Shown here: piece by piece, positions 16,013-25,958 of the stretch
Numbering within the stretch: position 1 is the first letter of the stretch
Layout: each line of letters begins with the position of its first letter
Source: CBDCOD01 sp965219665
Lineage (GTDB): Bacteria; Pseudomonadota; Gammaproteobacteria; CAKMZV01
NCBI GenBank assembly: GCA_965219665.1
Contig: CBDCOD010000003.1
Location: 1-49,028, forward strand
DNA: 49,028 nucleotides
Reading direction: 5' to 3'
The notes under the pieces: generated by a model
Database searches by the model: none
What the model was told of the DNA's origin: nothing
The model's input: the letters and a program-made list of their open reading frames with translations, nothing else
Program-made: the position numbers and the translations under genes

Positions 16013-18283
16013 CTATAAAGATTGTGCTTCTGTTACTGCGTAGGCAATCATGTTATAAATGCTCCGACTACTTGAAACTGCATTCATAAGATGAACAGGC
16101 TTTGCAGTACCAACTAATATAGGACCAATTGTAAATCCATCAGAGGCACTTTTCAACAAGCGGTAAGCAATGCTGGCAGCATCAATATTAGGCATTACTA
16201 ATAAGTTAGCACTGCTGTCACCTAATAGGCTTTCTTGTATAAGTTCTCGTCGCAAATTTATTTCCAATGCCGTATCTGCTTGCATTTCTCCATCTACAAT
16301 CATATCAGGGTAGCGTTCGTGCAGCATACTTACTGCTGCACGCACTACACGTGCACTGGGCTGTATTGAGCTACCAAAATTAGAGTGTGAGACGAGGGCA
16401 ATTCTTGGATCCAAACCAAACTGCCTAACTACTTTCTGCGCTGAAGCCGCTATCTCAACTAACTCTTCGGCATTAGGCTGTACGATGGATACCGTATCTG
16501 CAATGAATATTGGGCGGTCATTAATCAATACGCCATGCACACCTATCAAATGATTTGCGTTAGAGTGGGTGCCAATAATATTTCGAATAATCCGCAAATT
16601 TTTAGCAGGACTGCCACTCATTCCGCAGATAGCAGCGTCACACTCGCCGCGATGTAGCATTAGTGTAGCTATGATGTTAGTGTTAGTGCGCACCATTGTT
16701 TTACTTTGCTCAGGCGTTACACCTTTGCGGTACATTAAACGGTAGTAGAGCTCATGATATTCCCTAAAGCGCGGGTCTTTTTCGGGATCTACTAATTCAG
16801 CATTATCTCCAAATAATATCCGTAAATTCAGACGCTTAATCATAGTTTCCAGCACACGTCTACGACCAATTAAAATAGGATAAACAAATCCTTCATCTAA
16901 TGCCATCTGCACAGCAGTGAGCACTTTTGTGTTTTCAGCATCTGCAAAGACCACTTTTTTGGGTGCAGCATACGCCGCATTGAAAATGGTTTGCATCACA
17001 CCGGTTGAGCGGAAAATGAGACCTTCTAAGCTGTGTCTATAGTCGGCTAGATTAGCGATTGGTTTGGTAGCAACACCACTTTTCATCGCAGCTTCTGCAA
17101 CTGCAGTCGGCACCTCAACGAGCAAGCGCTGATCAAATGGCTTGGGCAAAATCATATTTTCACCAAACTGTAAGTTCTCCCCGACATAGGCTTGCTGCAC
17201 TACATCATCAATTTCTCTTCTTGCTAAGTTGGCAATAGCATGCGCACAAGCAATTTTCATTTCTTCGTTGATAATTTGCGCACCAACGTCTAATGCGCCA
17301 CGAAATAAGAACGGAAAGCATAGAACATTATTGATTTGATTAGCAAAGTCGGAGCGACCTGTTGCACAGATAGCATCGCTGCGAGCTGCTTGCGCTTCTT
17401 CTGGCAATATTTCTGGGATGGGATTTGCCATAGCAAAAATCAAGGGTTTTTCTGCCATACTTTTGACCATGTCTTGGGTTACCAACCCCGGACCAGACAC
17501 TCCCAAGAATACGTCTGAACCAGCCATTGCATCTGCTAATGTGCGTGCTGTAGTCTCTACAGCAAATTCCCGTTTATATTTGTTCAAGTCATCACGTCCT
17601 GCATGTACAACCCCTTTAGAGTCACACAGTACAATATTTTCTCTACGCACACCGATGGAGATAAACATGTCTAAGCAAGCGATACCTGCTGCCCCTGCTC
17701 CGTTGCACACTACGCGAATTGTCTCTGCCGTTTTATTGGTTAAGAATAGGCCATTAATCAATGCTGCTGATGCGGTAATTGCTGTACCGTGCTGGTCGTC
17801 ATGAAATACAGGAATTTTGAGCCGTTCTTTTAATTTACGCTCAATTTCAAAGCATTCAGGTGCTTTAATATCTTCTAAATTGATGCCGCCAAATGTGGGC
17901 TCTAATGCAGCAACAACATCACAAAATTTATCAACCTCAGTTTCATTCACCTCAATATCAAACACATTGATGCCACCAAAATGTTTGAATAGTACCGCCT
18001 TCCCTTCCATGACAGGCTTAGAGGCTAATGCGCCAATGTTGCCCAAACCAAGTACTGCTGTACCGTTGGAGATAACTGCAACCAGATTGCTCCGTGCAGT
18101 GACTGCTGATGCCTCATCTTGATTATCAACAATTGCCATACAAGCATCTGCCACTCCAGGAGAATAAGCCAGGCTCAAATCATGCCGCGTTGCCAGAGGC
18201 TTAGTCGCCCGAATTTCTAATTTTCCAGGAGGATAGCTACGATGGTAATCTAATGCGGCAGTGTTGTTTCTTTTTTTAGTCAT
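16013..18283 (-). CDS. maeB: NADP-dependent malic enzyme, MaeB type
   Basis: A 756-residue, two-domain malic enzyme. Residues 1-430 hold the malic domain (LSLAYSPGVADACM near the front, HDDQHGTAI, then the NAD(P)-binding VVCNGAGAAGIACLDM). Residues 435-756 are a phosphotransacetylase-like domain (VVFADAENTKVLTAVQMALD and MPNIDAASIAYRLLK), which in MaeB is regulatory and binds acetyl-CoA. The enzyme oxidatively decarboxylates malate to pyruvate, giving NADPH, in the cytoplasm. The length is that of full MaeB. It sits next to the pyruvate dehydrogenase genes, which use its product, and 50 bases downstream of lpdA on the same strand. Confidence 0.96.
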   Translation of the reverse strand: MTKKRNNTAALDYHRSYPPGKLEIRATKPLATRHDLSLAYSPGVADACMAIVDNQDEASAVTARSNLVAVISNGTAVLGLGNIGALASKPVMEGKAVLFKHFGGINVFDIEVNETEVDKFCDVVAALEPTFGGINLEDIKAPECFEIERKLKERLKIPVFHDDQHGTAITASAALINGLFLTNKTAETIRVVCNGAGAAGIACLDMFISIGVRRENIVLCDSKGVVHAGRDDLNKYKREFAVETTARTLADAMAGSDVFLGVSGPGLVTQDMVKSMAEKPLIFAMANPIPEILPEEAQAARSDAICATGRSDFANQINNVLCFPFLFRGALDVGAQIINEEMKIACAHAIANLARREIDDVVQQAYVGENLQFGENMILPKPFDQRLLVEVPTAVAEAAMKSGVATKPIANLADYRHSLEGLIFRSTGVMQTIFNAAYAAPKKVVFADAENTKVLTAVQMALDEGFVYPILIGRRRVLETMIKRLNLRILFGDNAELVDPEKDPRFREYHELYYRLMYRKGVTPEQSKTMVRTNTNIIATLMLHRGECDAAICGMSGSPAKNLRIIRNIIGTHSNANHLIGVHGVLINDRPIFIADTVSIVQPNAEELVEIAASAQKVVRQFGLDPRIALVSHSNFGSSIQPSARVVRAAVSMLHERYPDMIVDGEMQADTALEINLRRELIQESLLGDSSANLLVMPNIDAASIAYRLLKSASDGFTIGPILVGTAKPVHLMNAVSSSRSIYNMIAYAVTEAQSL

Positions 18284-18333
18284 GGGAGCGTTCCGAATAG
18301 TAGTTGCAGTGCCTAAGCATTATGCCTTATAGG

Positions 18334-20094
18334 CTATAACTTATGGAGTGTTTTGCGCGGCGGCATTAAGTCAGTGATTGTACCTTCTGCCATTTCTGCT
18401 GCAAAGCATAAGGTTTCTGAAAGGGTTGGGTGCGGGTGAATCGTTAAGCCAATATCTTCTGCTGTAGCGCCCATTTCAAGCGCTAAGACAGCTTCTGCAA
18501 TTAATTCGCCAGCATTCGGACCTGTAATAGAAGCGCCCAGCAAACGTCCTGTGCTTTCATCAAATAATGCTTTGGTCATCCCGTCACTGCAATTTAAGCT
18601 CAATGAGCGTCCACTTGCCGCCCAAGGAAAAGCACCTTTAACATAGGCTATTCCTTCTTCTTTCAGTTGCTGCTCTGTTTTGCCCATCCAAGCAACTTCT
18701 GGGTTGGTGTAGGCAACTGATGGAATAGTCATTGCATTGAAGGTTACTTTATGCCCTGCGATGACCTCTGCTGCCACTTTTCCTTCGTGCACCGCCTTGT
18801 GTGCTAACATTGGCTGACCTACTACATCGCCTATAGCAAAAATATGCGAAGCGTTGGTACGCATTTGGCTATCTACATGGATAAAGCCTTTATCATCTAC
18901 TGCTACACCTGCTTTGTCTGCACCAATCAATAAACCATTTGGCTGACGCCCAGCAGCTACTAGAATACGATCAAATTTTTGTACACTTTGCTCGCCTTTT
19001 TTGTTTTTTAGCGTTACTGTTAGGCGCTTTCCAGAAGTATCTACATGCTCTACCTGTGTATTATCTAAGAATGTTAGGCGCTTTTTCATACGACGCTCTA
19101 AAGGCTTGCACATATCCGCATCCACTTCGCCACCAAAAAGTTGTGTACCGCGTCTTGCGACCGTAACCTTACTGCCTAAGGCCTCATACACTGTCGCCAT
19201 TTCCATCCCGATAATGCCTGCTCCAATAACCAATAGTTCTTTAGGGATATCAGCCAACTCCAAAGCACCCGTAGAGTCAATGATGCGCTCATCATCCCAT
19301 GGGAAAGTTTGCAATTCAGTCACTCTTGATCCAACAGCGATTACTGCATTGTCAAAAGATATTGTTTGTACCTTACCATCAGCATCCTCTACAGCGATTT
19401 GGTTAGCACTGATAAAACGTCCGTGCCCCGTGACAATCTCTACCTTACGCTGCTTGGCAAGTCCACCTAAACCACCAGTCAATTTGCCAATCACTGAATC
19501 CTTAAAAGTTCGTATTGCATCAATATCTATTTTCGGCTTACCAAAACTAACACCATGACCTGCCATTTCGTCTGCTTCAGTAATGATTTCTGCCATGTGC
19601 AGCAATGCCTTTGATGGGATACAGCCCACATTCAAGCACACACCGCCTATTACTTCGTAACGCTCGATAAGCACTACTTTTTTCCCTAAATCAGCTGCTC
19701 TAAATGCTGCTGTATAGCCGCCAGGTCCTGATCCTAACACCACTACATCACAATGCTTATCTGCCTCTCCAGCCGCATCACTTGCAGCAATAGGAGCCGC
19801 AACTGGTACAGAGGCCTCTGGTTGCTTTGTCGGTTTATCGCCTGTATCCGATGTGGCAGCTGAGACCTCCAATTCCAGTATCAGACTCCCTTGTGATACT
19901 TTATCACCTAATTTAACCAGCACTTTTTTGACTACACCACTTTGCGGTGAAGGAATCTCCATGCTCGCTTTATCACTCTCTAAGGTAATTAAAGAGTCTT
20001 CAGCATTGATGGTATCGCCGGCAGAAATCAATACTTCTATAATTTCTACATCACTAAAATCGCCAATATCTGGCACAGTAATTTTTTCAATCAT
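18334..20094 (-). CDS. lpdA: Dihydrolipoyl dehydrogenase with N-terminal lipoyl domain (PDH E3)
   Basis: A 586-residue E3. Residues 1-80 form a lipoyl domain with K42 in LESDKASMEI. A flexible Ala/Pro linker (about 80-112) leads to the flavoprotein: GSGPGGYTAA for FAD, the redox disulfide C153/C158 in GGVCLNVGCIPSK, GAGIIGMEMA for NAD, and the C-terminal HPHPTLSE with the catalytic His. The fused lipoyl domain is found in PDH E3s of Neisseria and some other proteobacteria. E3 reoxidises the dihydrolipoyl groups of E2. The gene lies downstream of aceF, separated by 240 bases, and may have its own promoter there. Confidence 0.96.
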   Translation of the reverse strand: MIEKITVPDIGDFSDVEIIEVLISAGDTINAEDSLITLESDKASMEIPSPQSGVVKKVLVKLGDKVSQGSLILELEVSAATSDTGDKPTKQPEASVPVAAPIAASDAAGEADKHCDVVVLGSGPGGYTAAFRAADLGKKVVLIERYEVIGGVCLNVGCIPSKALLHMAEIITEADEMAGHGVSFGKPKIDIDAIRTFKDSVIGKLTGGLGGLAKQRKVEIVTGHGRFISANQIAVEDADGKVQTISFDNAVIAVGSRVTELQTFPWDDERIIDSTGALELADIPKELLVIGAGIIGMEMATVYEALGSKVTVARRGTQLFGGEVDADMCKPLERRMKKRLTFLDNTQVEHVDTSGKRLTVTLKNKKGEQSVQKFDRILVAAGRQPNGLLIGADKAGVAVDDKGFIHVDSQMRTNASHIFAIGDVVGQPMLAHKAVHEGKVAAEVIAGHKVTFNAMTIPSVAYTNPEVAWMGKTEQQLKEEGIAYVKGAFPWAASGRSLSLNCSDGMTKALFDESTGRLLGASITGPNAGELIAEAVLALEMGATAEDIGLTIHPHPTLSETLCFAAEMAEGTITDLMPPRKTLHKL

Positions 20095-20178
20095 GTCTAT
20101 TTTCTATTTTTACTTTGTATCTTTACTTTGCATTTCTACTGCGTAAAAAAACGCTCTTTTACATTTCGCACACTGCAT

Positions 20179-20322
20179 TTATAAACTCATCATAAGAAAC
20201 CCACAAAAAGCGGGGTTATTTGATGCTATATGTGTGTTCCTTAATCGCTCCGAATCATCAAATCCTAACGGGTATTGCCTAAAGAAGGTATCAATCGCTT
20301 TGTGCAAAACCTGCTCATTCAT
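20179..20322 (-). CDS. Possible 47-residue ORF between aceF and lpdA
   Basis: ATG 20322 opens a frame encoding MNEQVLHKAIDTFFRQYPLG, then FDDSERLRNTHIASNN, ending TAA at 20179. It begins 13 bases after the aceF stop. I do not recognise it. A terminator-like hairpin lies inside the coding part, which argues against a real gene; it may be a gene remnant. Confidence 0.22.
   Translation of the reverse strand: MNEQVLHKAIDTFFRQYPLGFDDSERLRNTHIASNNPAFCGFLMMSL
20195..20217 (-). terminator. Weak hairpin downstream of aceF
   Basis: On the minus strand AACCC (20217-20213) pairs with GGGTT (20202-20198) around a 10-base loop, followed by a short T-rich run (TTCTTATG). It could attenuate transcription between aceF and lpdA. 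Confidence 0.35.
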
Positions 20323-20334
20323 TATGTACTCAAT

Positions 20335-21652
20335 TTACAAGACAAGATGGCGTATATCGCTTAGATAGCGGGTCAATGACACAATAAAGCGTGCACCCTG
20401 CGCGCCATCTATGACACGATGATCATATGACAATGCAAGTGGCAGCATTAAACGTGGCTGGAATGCATTCCCATCCCACACAGGCTGTACTGAGGAACGA
20501 CCGACGCCAAGAATAGCGACTTCTGGAGCATTCACAATTGGCGTAAAATATGTGCCACCGATACCGCCTAATGATGATATAGAGAAGCAAGCACCGCTTA
20601 AATTTGTGGGTGTTAACTTGCCCATCCGCGCTTTCTCGCTCAGTTCAGCCAAATCGTCCACAATGTCCCAAATGCCCTTTTGATTGACATCACGGATAAC
20701 TGGAACGACTAAGCCATTGGGAGTATCTACTGCTACACCAATGTTGTAGTACTGCTTTTTGACTAACTCTTCGCCAGACAATGAGGCATTAAAGTTGGGG
20801 TGGTCATGCAAAGCAGCACACACTGCCTTAATGACAAACGCCAGTGGTGTTACTTTCACTCCGCGCCCTTCTGCCTGCTTTGCCAATGATTTACGATATG
20901 CCTCTAATTCGGTAGTATCAGCATCATTGAACTGAGTAACATGTGGCACATTCAACCAACATGCTGCCAAGTGCTTGCCTGATATTTTTTTGATACGAGA
21001 CAGCGGCTCATGTTCTACTGCGCCGAAAGTACTGAAGTCAACTGTCGGCACTGGTGGAATACCACTTCCAGCTGCCACTGATGTTTGCCCCTGCATAACT
21101 GATTTTACAAAGTTACGAACATCGCTTTCGTTTACACGACCTTTGGGTGCACTTCCTTTAACCTGAGACAAATCAACACCAAGCATAGTTGCTAAGCGGC
21201 GTACTTTAGGACTGGCATGGACCAGTGATCCATATGCCTGCTTGTTTTCTATTACGTCCGTATTAGCAGTTTGAGCAGGCACAGCTGGTGCTGCGGTAGG
21301 TAGAGATGGAGCTGACTCTGCCGCAGTTTTCTTGCTTTCTCGACTCTGCCTCTGGAGTTTCCGCTGGCTTTTCTTCTGGTTGATCAGGCTCAGTAGTTGC
21401 TTCGCTTGCTGCTTCTGATACCTCTAATTCAAGAATAGTACTGCCTTCAGAAACCTTATCACCTAATGCAACCGATAGATTAACAACGACCCCAGCAGCA
21501 GGAGATGGAATTTCCATACTGGCTTTATCGCTCTCTAAGGTAATTAAGGAGTCTTCAACCTGAACCGTGTCGCCTTTGGCAACAAGCACCTCAATAATTT
21601 CTACGTCACTAAAATCACCGATATCTGGTACGCAAATTTTTTCAATAGCCAT
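20335..21652 (-). CDS. aceF: Pyruvate dehydrogenase E2 (dihydrolipoamide acetyltransferase), frameshifted
   Basis: E2 is encoded in two overlapping frames. 21652-21263 gives one lipoyl domain (K43 in LESDKASMEI) and an acidic linker ending in EAESRKQEN. It then runs into a stop after unrelated sequence. The +1 frame, 21282-20335 plus its open upstream part, continues the linker (KTAAESAPSLPTAAPAVPAQ), the E3-binding domain (VRRLATMLGVDLSQVKGSAPKG) and the catalytic acetyltransferase domain with DHRVIDG. The shift falls at an A-rich run near 21325. Restoring it gives about 435 residues, normal for a one-lipoyl E2. E2 is the core of the complex between AceE and LpdA. The single-base lesion in an otherwise perfect operon could be a real mutation, a sequencing error, or +1 recoding. 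Confidence 0.9.
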
Positions 21653-21664
21653 TTCTATTCCCCC

Positions 21665-24322
21665 TTACACACTAATAGGGTTAGGCTTAGAAATCTCTAA
21701 ACCATACTTTTTAGCAGCTAATGCGACATCGGCATGGCTCACTTTCCCCTCATCTGCCAACGCTTTTAAGGCAGCATGTGCTATCCAATAGCGATTGACT
21801 TCAAAAAAGTGTCGCAAACGCTCTCGCGTATCCGAACGCCCATAACCATCTGTGCCCAGTACCATATAGGAACCCGGCACCCATGTGCGAATTTGATCTG
21901 CGTATTGGCGCACATAATCAGTTGCTGCGATTACTGGACCTTGGGCATCTTTCAGACATTGAGTCACGTACGGTATTTTCGCTTTCTTTTTAGGGTTCAA
22001 ACGATTATGGCGCTCACATTCGTAACCATCCAAACGCAGTTGATTAAAGCTTGGCGCACTCCATAAATCTGCCTCAATATCAAAGTCAGTTTTAAGTAAT
22101 GCTGCTGCTGCAATTACCTCACGGAATATGGTACCTGAGCCTAATAATTGCACTCGCTTTTTACCTTTACCTCCTTTACTAAATTGATACATGCCCTTAA
22201 TAATGCCCTCTTCTGCCCCTTCAGGAAGAGCTGGGTGGCTGTAGTTTTCATTCATAACGGCTATGTAGTAAAAGCAATTTTCATTGTCAGCATACATACG
22301 GCGCAAACCATCTTGCATGATAACCGTCAATTCATAAGCAAAAGTCGGGTCATACGATCGGCAGTTAGGCACATGACCAAACATAACCATATGATGACCA
22401 TCTTGGTGCTGCAAGCCCTCACCAGCCAAGGTTGTACGACCTGCTGTACCACCCATAAGGAAGCCTTTTGCCTGCATGTCACCAGCAGCCCACACTAAGT
22501 CACCAACACGTTGAAAGCCAAACATTGAGTAGTAAATATAGAATGGAATCATATATTTATTGTGGTTAGCATACGAAGTAGCTGCTGCAATCCATGAGCA
22601 CATGGAACCTGCCTCATTGATGCCCTCTTCTAAAATCTGGCCATTCGATGCTTCCTTATACCACATCATTTGATCTGAATCTTCAGGCACATACTGCTGC
22701 CCCTGCGGCGCATAAATACCAATTTGACGGAACAAGCCTTCCATACCAAAGGTACGCGCTTCATCTGGCACAATTGGAACCACTCTATCTTTTACATCTT
22801 TATTACGCAAAATAATAGACAAGAAGCGCACAAATGCCATCGTGGTAGACATCTCTCTATCTGCCGTGCTACCTAATAGGGCATCAAACGCACTTAAATC
22901 AGGTACTTTTAAAGTCTCTTTAGTCACATTGCGCGTTGGCAAATAACCGCTCAGCTCCTTACGTTTTTGATGTAAATACTGTATCTCAGGTGAATCATCA
23001 GCTGGCTTATAAAAAGGCAATTCATTGATTTTCTCGTCAGAAATAGGCAATCCAAAACGGTCACGGAATGCCCTTAACGCTGCCTCATCTAACTTTTTAG
23101 TTTGATGAGCTGTGTTTGCCCCTTCTGCCGACCCTTGGAACCCATAGCCTTTGACCGTTTTCGCAAGAATAACGGTTGGCAAGTCAGATTCAAGCGCGCT
23201 TTTGTAAGCAGCATAAATTTTACGGGGATCATGCCCGCCACGCGTCATGCGGTAGATATCATCATCTGACATATCTGCAACTAAGGCAAGCGTCTCTGGA
23301 TATTTTCCAAAGAAATGCTCGCGAACATAGGCGCCGCCCTTTGCTTTATAGGTCTGATAATCGCCATCAACCACTTCCATCATGCGCTTTTGAAGCATGC
23401 CGCTCTTATCGCGCTCAAGCAAGCGGTCCCACTCGCTACCCCAAACTAATTTGATCACATTCCAGCCCGAGCCGCGAAAATGCCCTTCTAATTCTTGGAT
23501 AATTTTGCCATTACCACGTACTGGACCATCTAAGCGCTGTAAATTACAGTTAATAACAAAAATCAGATTGTCCAATTTTTCGCGCGCTGCCAAATGAATA
23601 GCTCCTAATGATTCAGGCTCATCCATCTCGCCATCTCCCAAATACGCCCACACAACACGATTTTCCTTACGAATAAGATCTCGATGCTCTAAATAGCGCA
23701 TAAAACGCGCTTGGTAGATAGCCATAATAGGCCCTAACCCCATAGAAACTGTAGGGAACTGCCAGAAATTCGGCATAAGCCATGGGTGCGGATAAGAGGA
23801 AACACCTTTACCATCTACTTCTTGACGGAAATTGAGTAACTGCTCCTCAGTCAGCCGCCCTTCTAAGTAAGCACGAGCGTATATGCCGGGTGCAGAATGC
23901 CCTTGAAAGAACACCATATCACCACCATCGGAGTCAGGCGCATCTGCTCCTTTATAAAAATGATTAAAGCCGACTTCATACAACGTAGCACTGGAAGAAT
24001 AACTGGCAAGGTGCCCTCCTAATTCAGAAGCTTTTCGGTTTGCGCGAACCACCATTGCCAAAGCATTCCAGCGCACAATGGAGCGGAGTTTATGCTCAAT
24101 ATCTTGACCTGCTGGGATCGGTGGCTGCTTAGAGAGGGGAATCGTATTAACGTATTCAGTAGTAGCACTGTAAGGCAAATCAAAGCCTTTAGCACGCGCT
24201 TGATCTATCAGTATTTGTAATAAATGGTGGGCTTTTTCTGTGCCTTCAAATTCAACGACAGCATCAAAGGCTTCTTGCCATTCCAAAGTGCTATTAGGAT
24301 CCTGATCCACAAATTCTTTCAT
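21665..24322 (-). CDS. aceE: Pyruvate dehydrogenase E1, homodimeric type
   Basis: An 885-residue E1 of the usual AceE length. The thiamine-diphosphate site is seen as YLGDGEMDEPESLGA followed by NLIFVINCNLQRLDGPV. Early SASVAT-like and central histidine motifs (GHSAPGIYARAYLEG) are present, and the C-terminal domain contains TDGYGRSDTRERLRHFFEVN. It decarboxylates pyruvate and passes the acetyl group to the lipoyl domain of AceF. The start follows AGGAG at a suitable distance. It is first in aceE-aceF-lpdA, 12 bases before aceF. Upstream, 236 noncoding bases separate it from fabI on the same strand and contain two inverted repeats that might be regulatory. Confidence 0.97.
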   Translation of the reverse strand: MKEFVDQDPNSTLEWQEAFDAVVEFEGTEKAHHLLQILIDQARAKGFDLPYSATTEYVNTIPLSKQPPIPAGQDIEHKLRSIVRWNALAMVVRANRKASELGGHLASYSSSATLYEVGFNHFYKGADAPDSDGGDMVFFQGHSAPGIYARAYLEGRLTEEQLLNFRQEVDGKGVSSYPHPWLMPNFWQFPTVSMGLGPIMAIYQARFMRYLEHRDLIRKENRVVWAYLGDGEMDEPESLGAIHLAAREKLDNLIFVINCNLQRLDGPVRGNGKIIQELEGHFRGSGWNVIKLVWGSEWDRLLERDKSGMLQKRMMEVVDGDYQTYKAKGGAYVREHFFGKYPETLALVADMSDDDIYRMTRGGHDPRKIYAAYKSALESDLPTVILAKTVKGYGFQGSAEGANTAHQTKKLDEAALRAFRDRFGLPISDEKINELPFYKPADDSPEIQYLHQKRKELSGYLPTRNVTKETLKVPDLSAFDALLGSTADREMSTTMAFVRFLSIILRNKDVKDRVVPIVPDEARTFGMEGLFRQIGIYAPQGQQYVPEDSDQMMWYKEASNGQILEEGINEAGSMCSWIAAATSYANHNKYMIPFYIYYSMFGFQRVGDLVWAAGDMQAKGFLMGGTAGRTTLAGEGLQHQDGHHMVMFGHVPNCRSYDPTFAYELTVIMQDGLRRMYADNENCFYYIAVMNENYSHPALPEGAEEGIIKGMYQFSKGGKGKKRVQLLGSGTIFREVIAAAALLKTDFDIEADLWSAPSFNQLRLDGYECERHNRLNPKKKAKIPYVTQCLKDAQGPVIAATDYVRQYADQIRTWVPGSYMVLGTDGYGRSDTRERLRHFFEVNRYWIAHAALKALADEGKVSHADVALAAKKYGLEISKPNPISV

Positions 24323-24478
24323 TGATAATGCTCCTGTGGGAAAAATAATTAACGTAGCACGGTATGCTCTATCTTATAGGTTCTCAGATATAACGCATAC
24401 AAATAACGCACATGAGATGTACGAGAACCTAAGGGAATGTATTTTAACTGCTTATAACTCACTTTTAGAGTAAAAACG

Positions 24479-24493
24479 TGTTGCATAGCAACA
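24479..24493. promoter_or_regulatory. Palindrome in the aceE upstream region
   Basis: TGTTGC ATA GCAACA is a perfect 6-bp inverted repeat about 155 bases before the aceE start. A wider pair, AGGTTCTC (about 24377-24384) and GAGAACCT (24423-24430), lies nearer the gene. Either could be an operator; no regulator family is clearly matched. Confidence 0.3.
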
Positions 24494-24558
24494 TCTAAGC
24501 GCGATTTAATAGCACAATCTTAATAATATAATAGTGAACTGAAAACGCTGATGCACTG

Positions 24559-25329
24559 CTACTGACTTGCAGAGATATTGTATCCACCATCCACATAGAT
24601 AACAGAGCCTGTAATGCCTGATGAATAATCAGAAGCCAAGAAAGAGGCTGTATTGCCCACCTCCTCTATACTGACATTACGCTTTAACGGCGTGGCTGCT
24701 GCTGCCTTGTCTAACATGGTGCGAAAATCTTTAATACCGCTGGCTGCTAAAGTACGAATTGGTCCTGCCGAAATCGCATTAACCCGAATGCCATCTTGAC
24801 CTAAATCCGCTGCCAAATAGCGCGTAACCGCCTCTAACGAGGCTTTGGCAACGCCCATAACATTGTAATTAGGCACAGCGCGTACTGCGCCAAGGTAGGT
24901 TAAAGTCATCACAGAAGCCTCATTCGTCAACAAAGGGCGCATTGCCTTCGTCAGACCTAAAAAGCTCCATGCGCTAACATCATGGGCAACCTGAAACCCT
25001 TCACGCGTCCCTACTTCTGAAAATCGCCCTTCCAATTCCTCTCTGGGTGCATAGGCAACAGAATGTACTAACACATCCAACGAACCCCAGCGCGCCGCAA
25101 TAGCATCATGTGTTGCTTGCAATTGACCTTCATCAGTCACATCCAAAGGCAAAGTAAAATCGGAGCCAACTGAAGCAGCCAGCTTCTCAACCCGAGACTG
25201 TAATTTTTCATTCTGATAAGTCAAGCAAATATCAGCCCCTTCACGCGCTAAAGCATTGGTAATACCACTGGCGATGGATTTATCATTTGCCACACCCACA
25301 ACTAACGCTTTTTTTCCTTTTAACAACAT
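24559..25329 (-). CDS. fabI: Enoyl-[acyl-carrier-protein] reductase (NADH)
   Basis: A 256-residue atypical short-chain dehydrogenase of normal FabI length. It has the modified glycine-rich loop GVANDKSIASGI, Tyr145, and the catalytic Y155-x6-K162 (YNVMGVAK), plus the C-terminal SGITGSVIYVDGGYN. It performs the last reduction of each fatty-acid elongation cycle in the cytoplasm, using NADH. AAGGA precedes the start at about 12 bases. It is transcribed towards aceE but separated from it by 236 bases, so the two are probably separate units. The upstream 413 bases are shared with a divergent accessory gene. Confidence 0.96.
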   Translation of the reverse strand: MLLKGKKALVVGVANDKSIASGITNALAREGADICLTYQNEKLQSRVEKLAASVGSDFTLPLDVTDEGQLQATHDAIAARWGSLDVLVHSVAYAPREELEGRFSEVGTREGFQVAHDVSAWSFLGLTKAMRPLLTNEASVMTLTYLGAVRAVPNYNVMGVAKASLEAVTRYLAADLGQDGIRVNAISAGPIRTLAASGIKDFRTMLDKAAAATPLKRNVSIEEVGNTASFLASDYSSGITGSVIYVDGGYNISASQ

Positions 25330-25742
25330 ATAAATACATTCCTTAATAACACTACATTTGAATACGATTTATGAACTGCTCAACCTATGATTTAAGCATC
25401 ATGCTTTGCTCACTAAAAAGCATGCGGCACAACAAGAGCCATCAACCAATCGCAATACACAACGCTACACAGGAGTTGTGATAGACTGAGCGACACCTCT
25501 AACCAAAACATCACTGTCATAAACTTTATGCATATTCTATCCGAATATACACGAATATACAAAAACCGCCGTCTTCCTCTGCGAGCAGGCCATTACACTT
25601 AGGCAAGTACTAGGATGCAAGATGCGACTGCATTTCCCTTTTATTAGATACAATACATTTATGCAATAATCTCTGAAGATAGCCCATTTTATTTTTCAAT
25701 TCATATTCATAGTTTTTAAAACACATACATTAAAGGCCCAGC
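25330..25742. other. Divergent intergenic region, fabI / hsdM remnant
   Basis: No gene is seen. It should contain the fabI promoter (minus) and one for the accessory operon (plus). Visible structure: AAGCAT C ATGCTT near 25393-25405 with a further AAGCAT nearby, and a direct repeat GAATATACAC/GAATATACA around 25544-25562. No clear operator was identified. Confidence 0.5.
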
Positions 25743-25958
25743 ATGAGCAGTGACTTCAAACAAACTCTTTGGAAGGCAGCAGATAAACTCAGAGCACAAA
25801 TAGATGCGGCTGAATACAAGCACATCGTCCTTGGTCTGATTTTTCTCAAATATATCTCTGACACCTTTGCCAAGCAGCGAAAAAACATAGAAAAAACAGT
25901 CTCTGATCCTTCCTCTGACTACTTTATCAGTGTGGTATCTCCAAAGTGTGCGCCGTAA
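25743..25958 (+). pseudogene. Truncated HsdM N-terminal domain
   Basis: The 71-residue frame reads SDFKQTLWKAADKLRAQIDA, then YKHIVLGLIFLKYISDTFAKQ, the conserved opening of type I methyltransferase subunits. It differs from the 3307 copy, so it comes from a separate system. After about 65 residues it runs into unrelated SVVSPKCAP and stops. All catalytic motifs are absent and no hsdS or hsdR follows. The stop TAA overlaps the ATG of the next frame (TAATG), which could leave translational coupling to the membrane-protein remnant. Confidence 0.78.
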
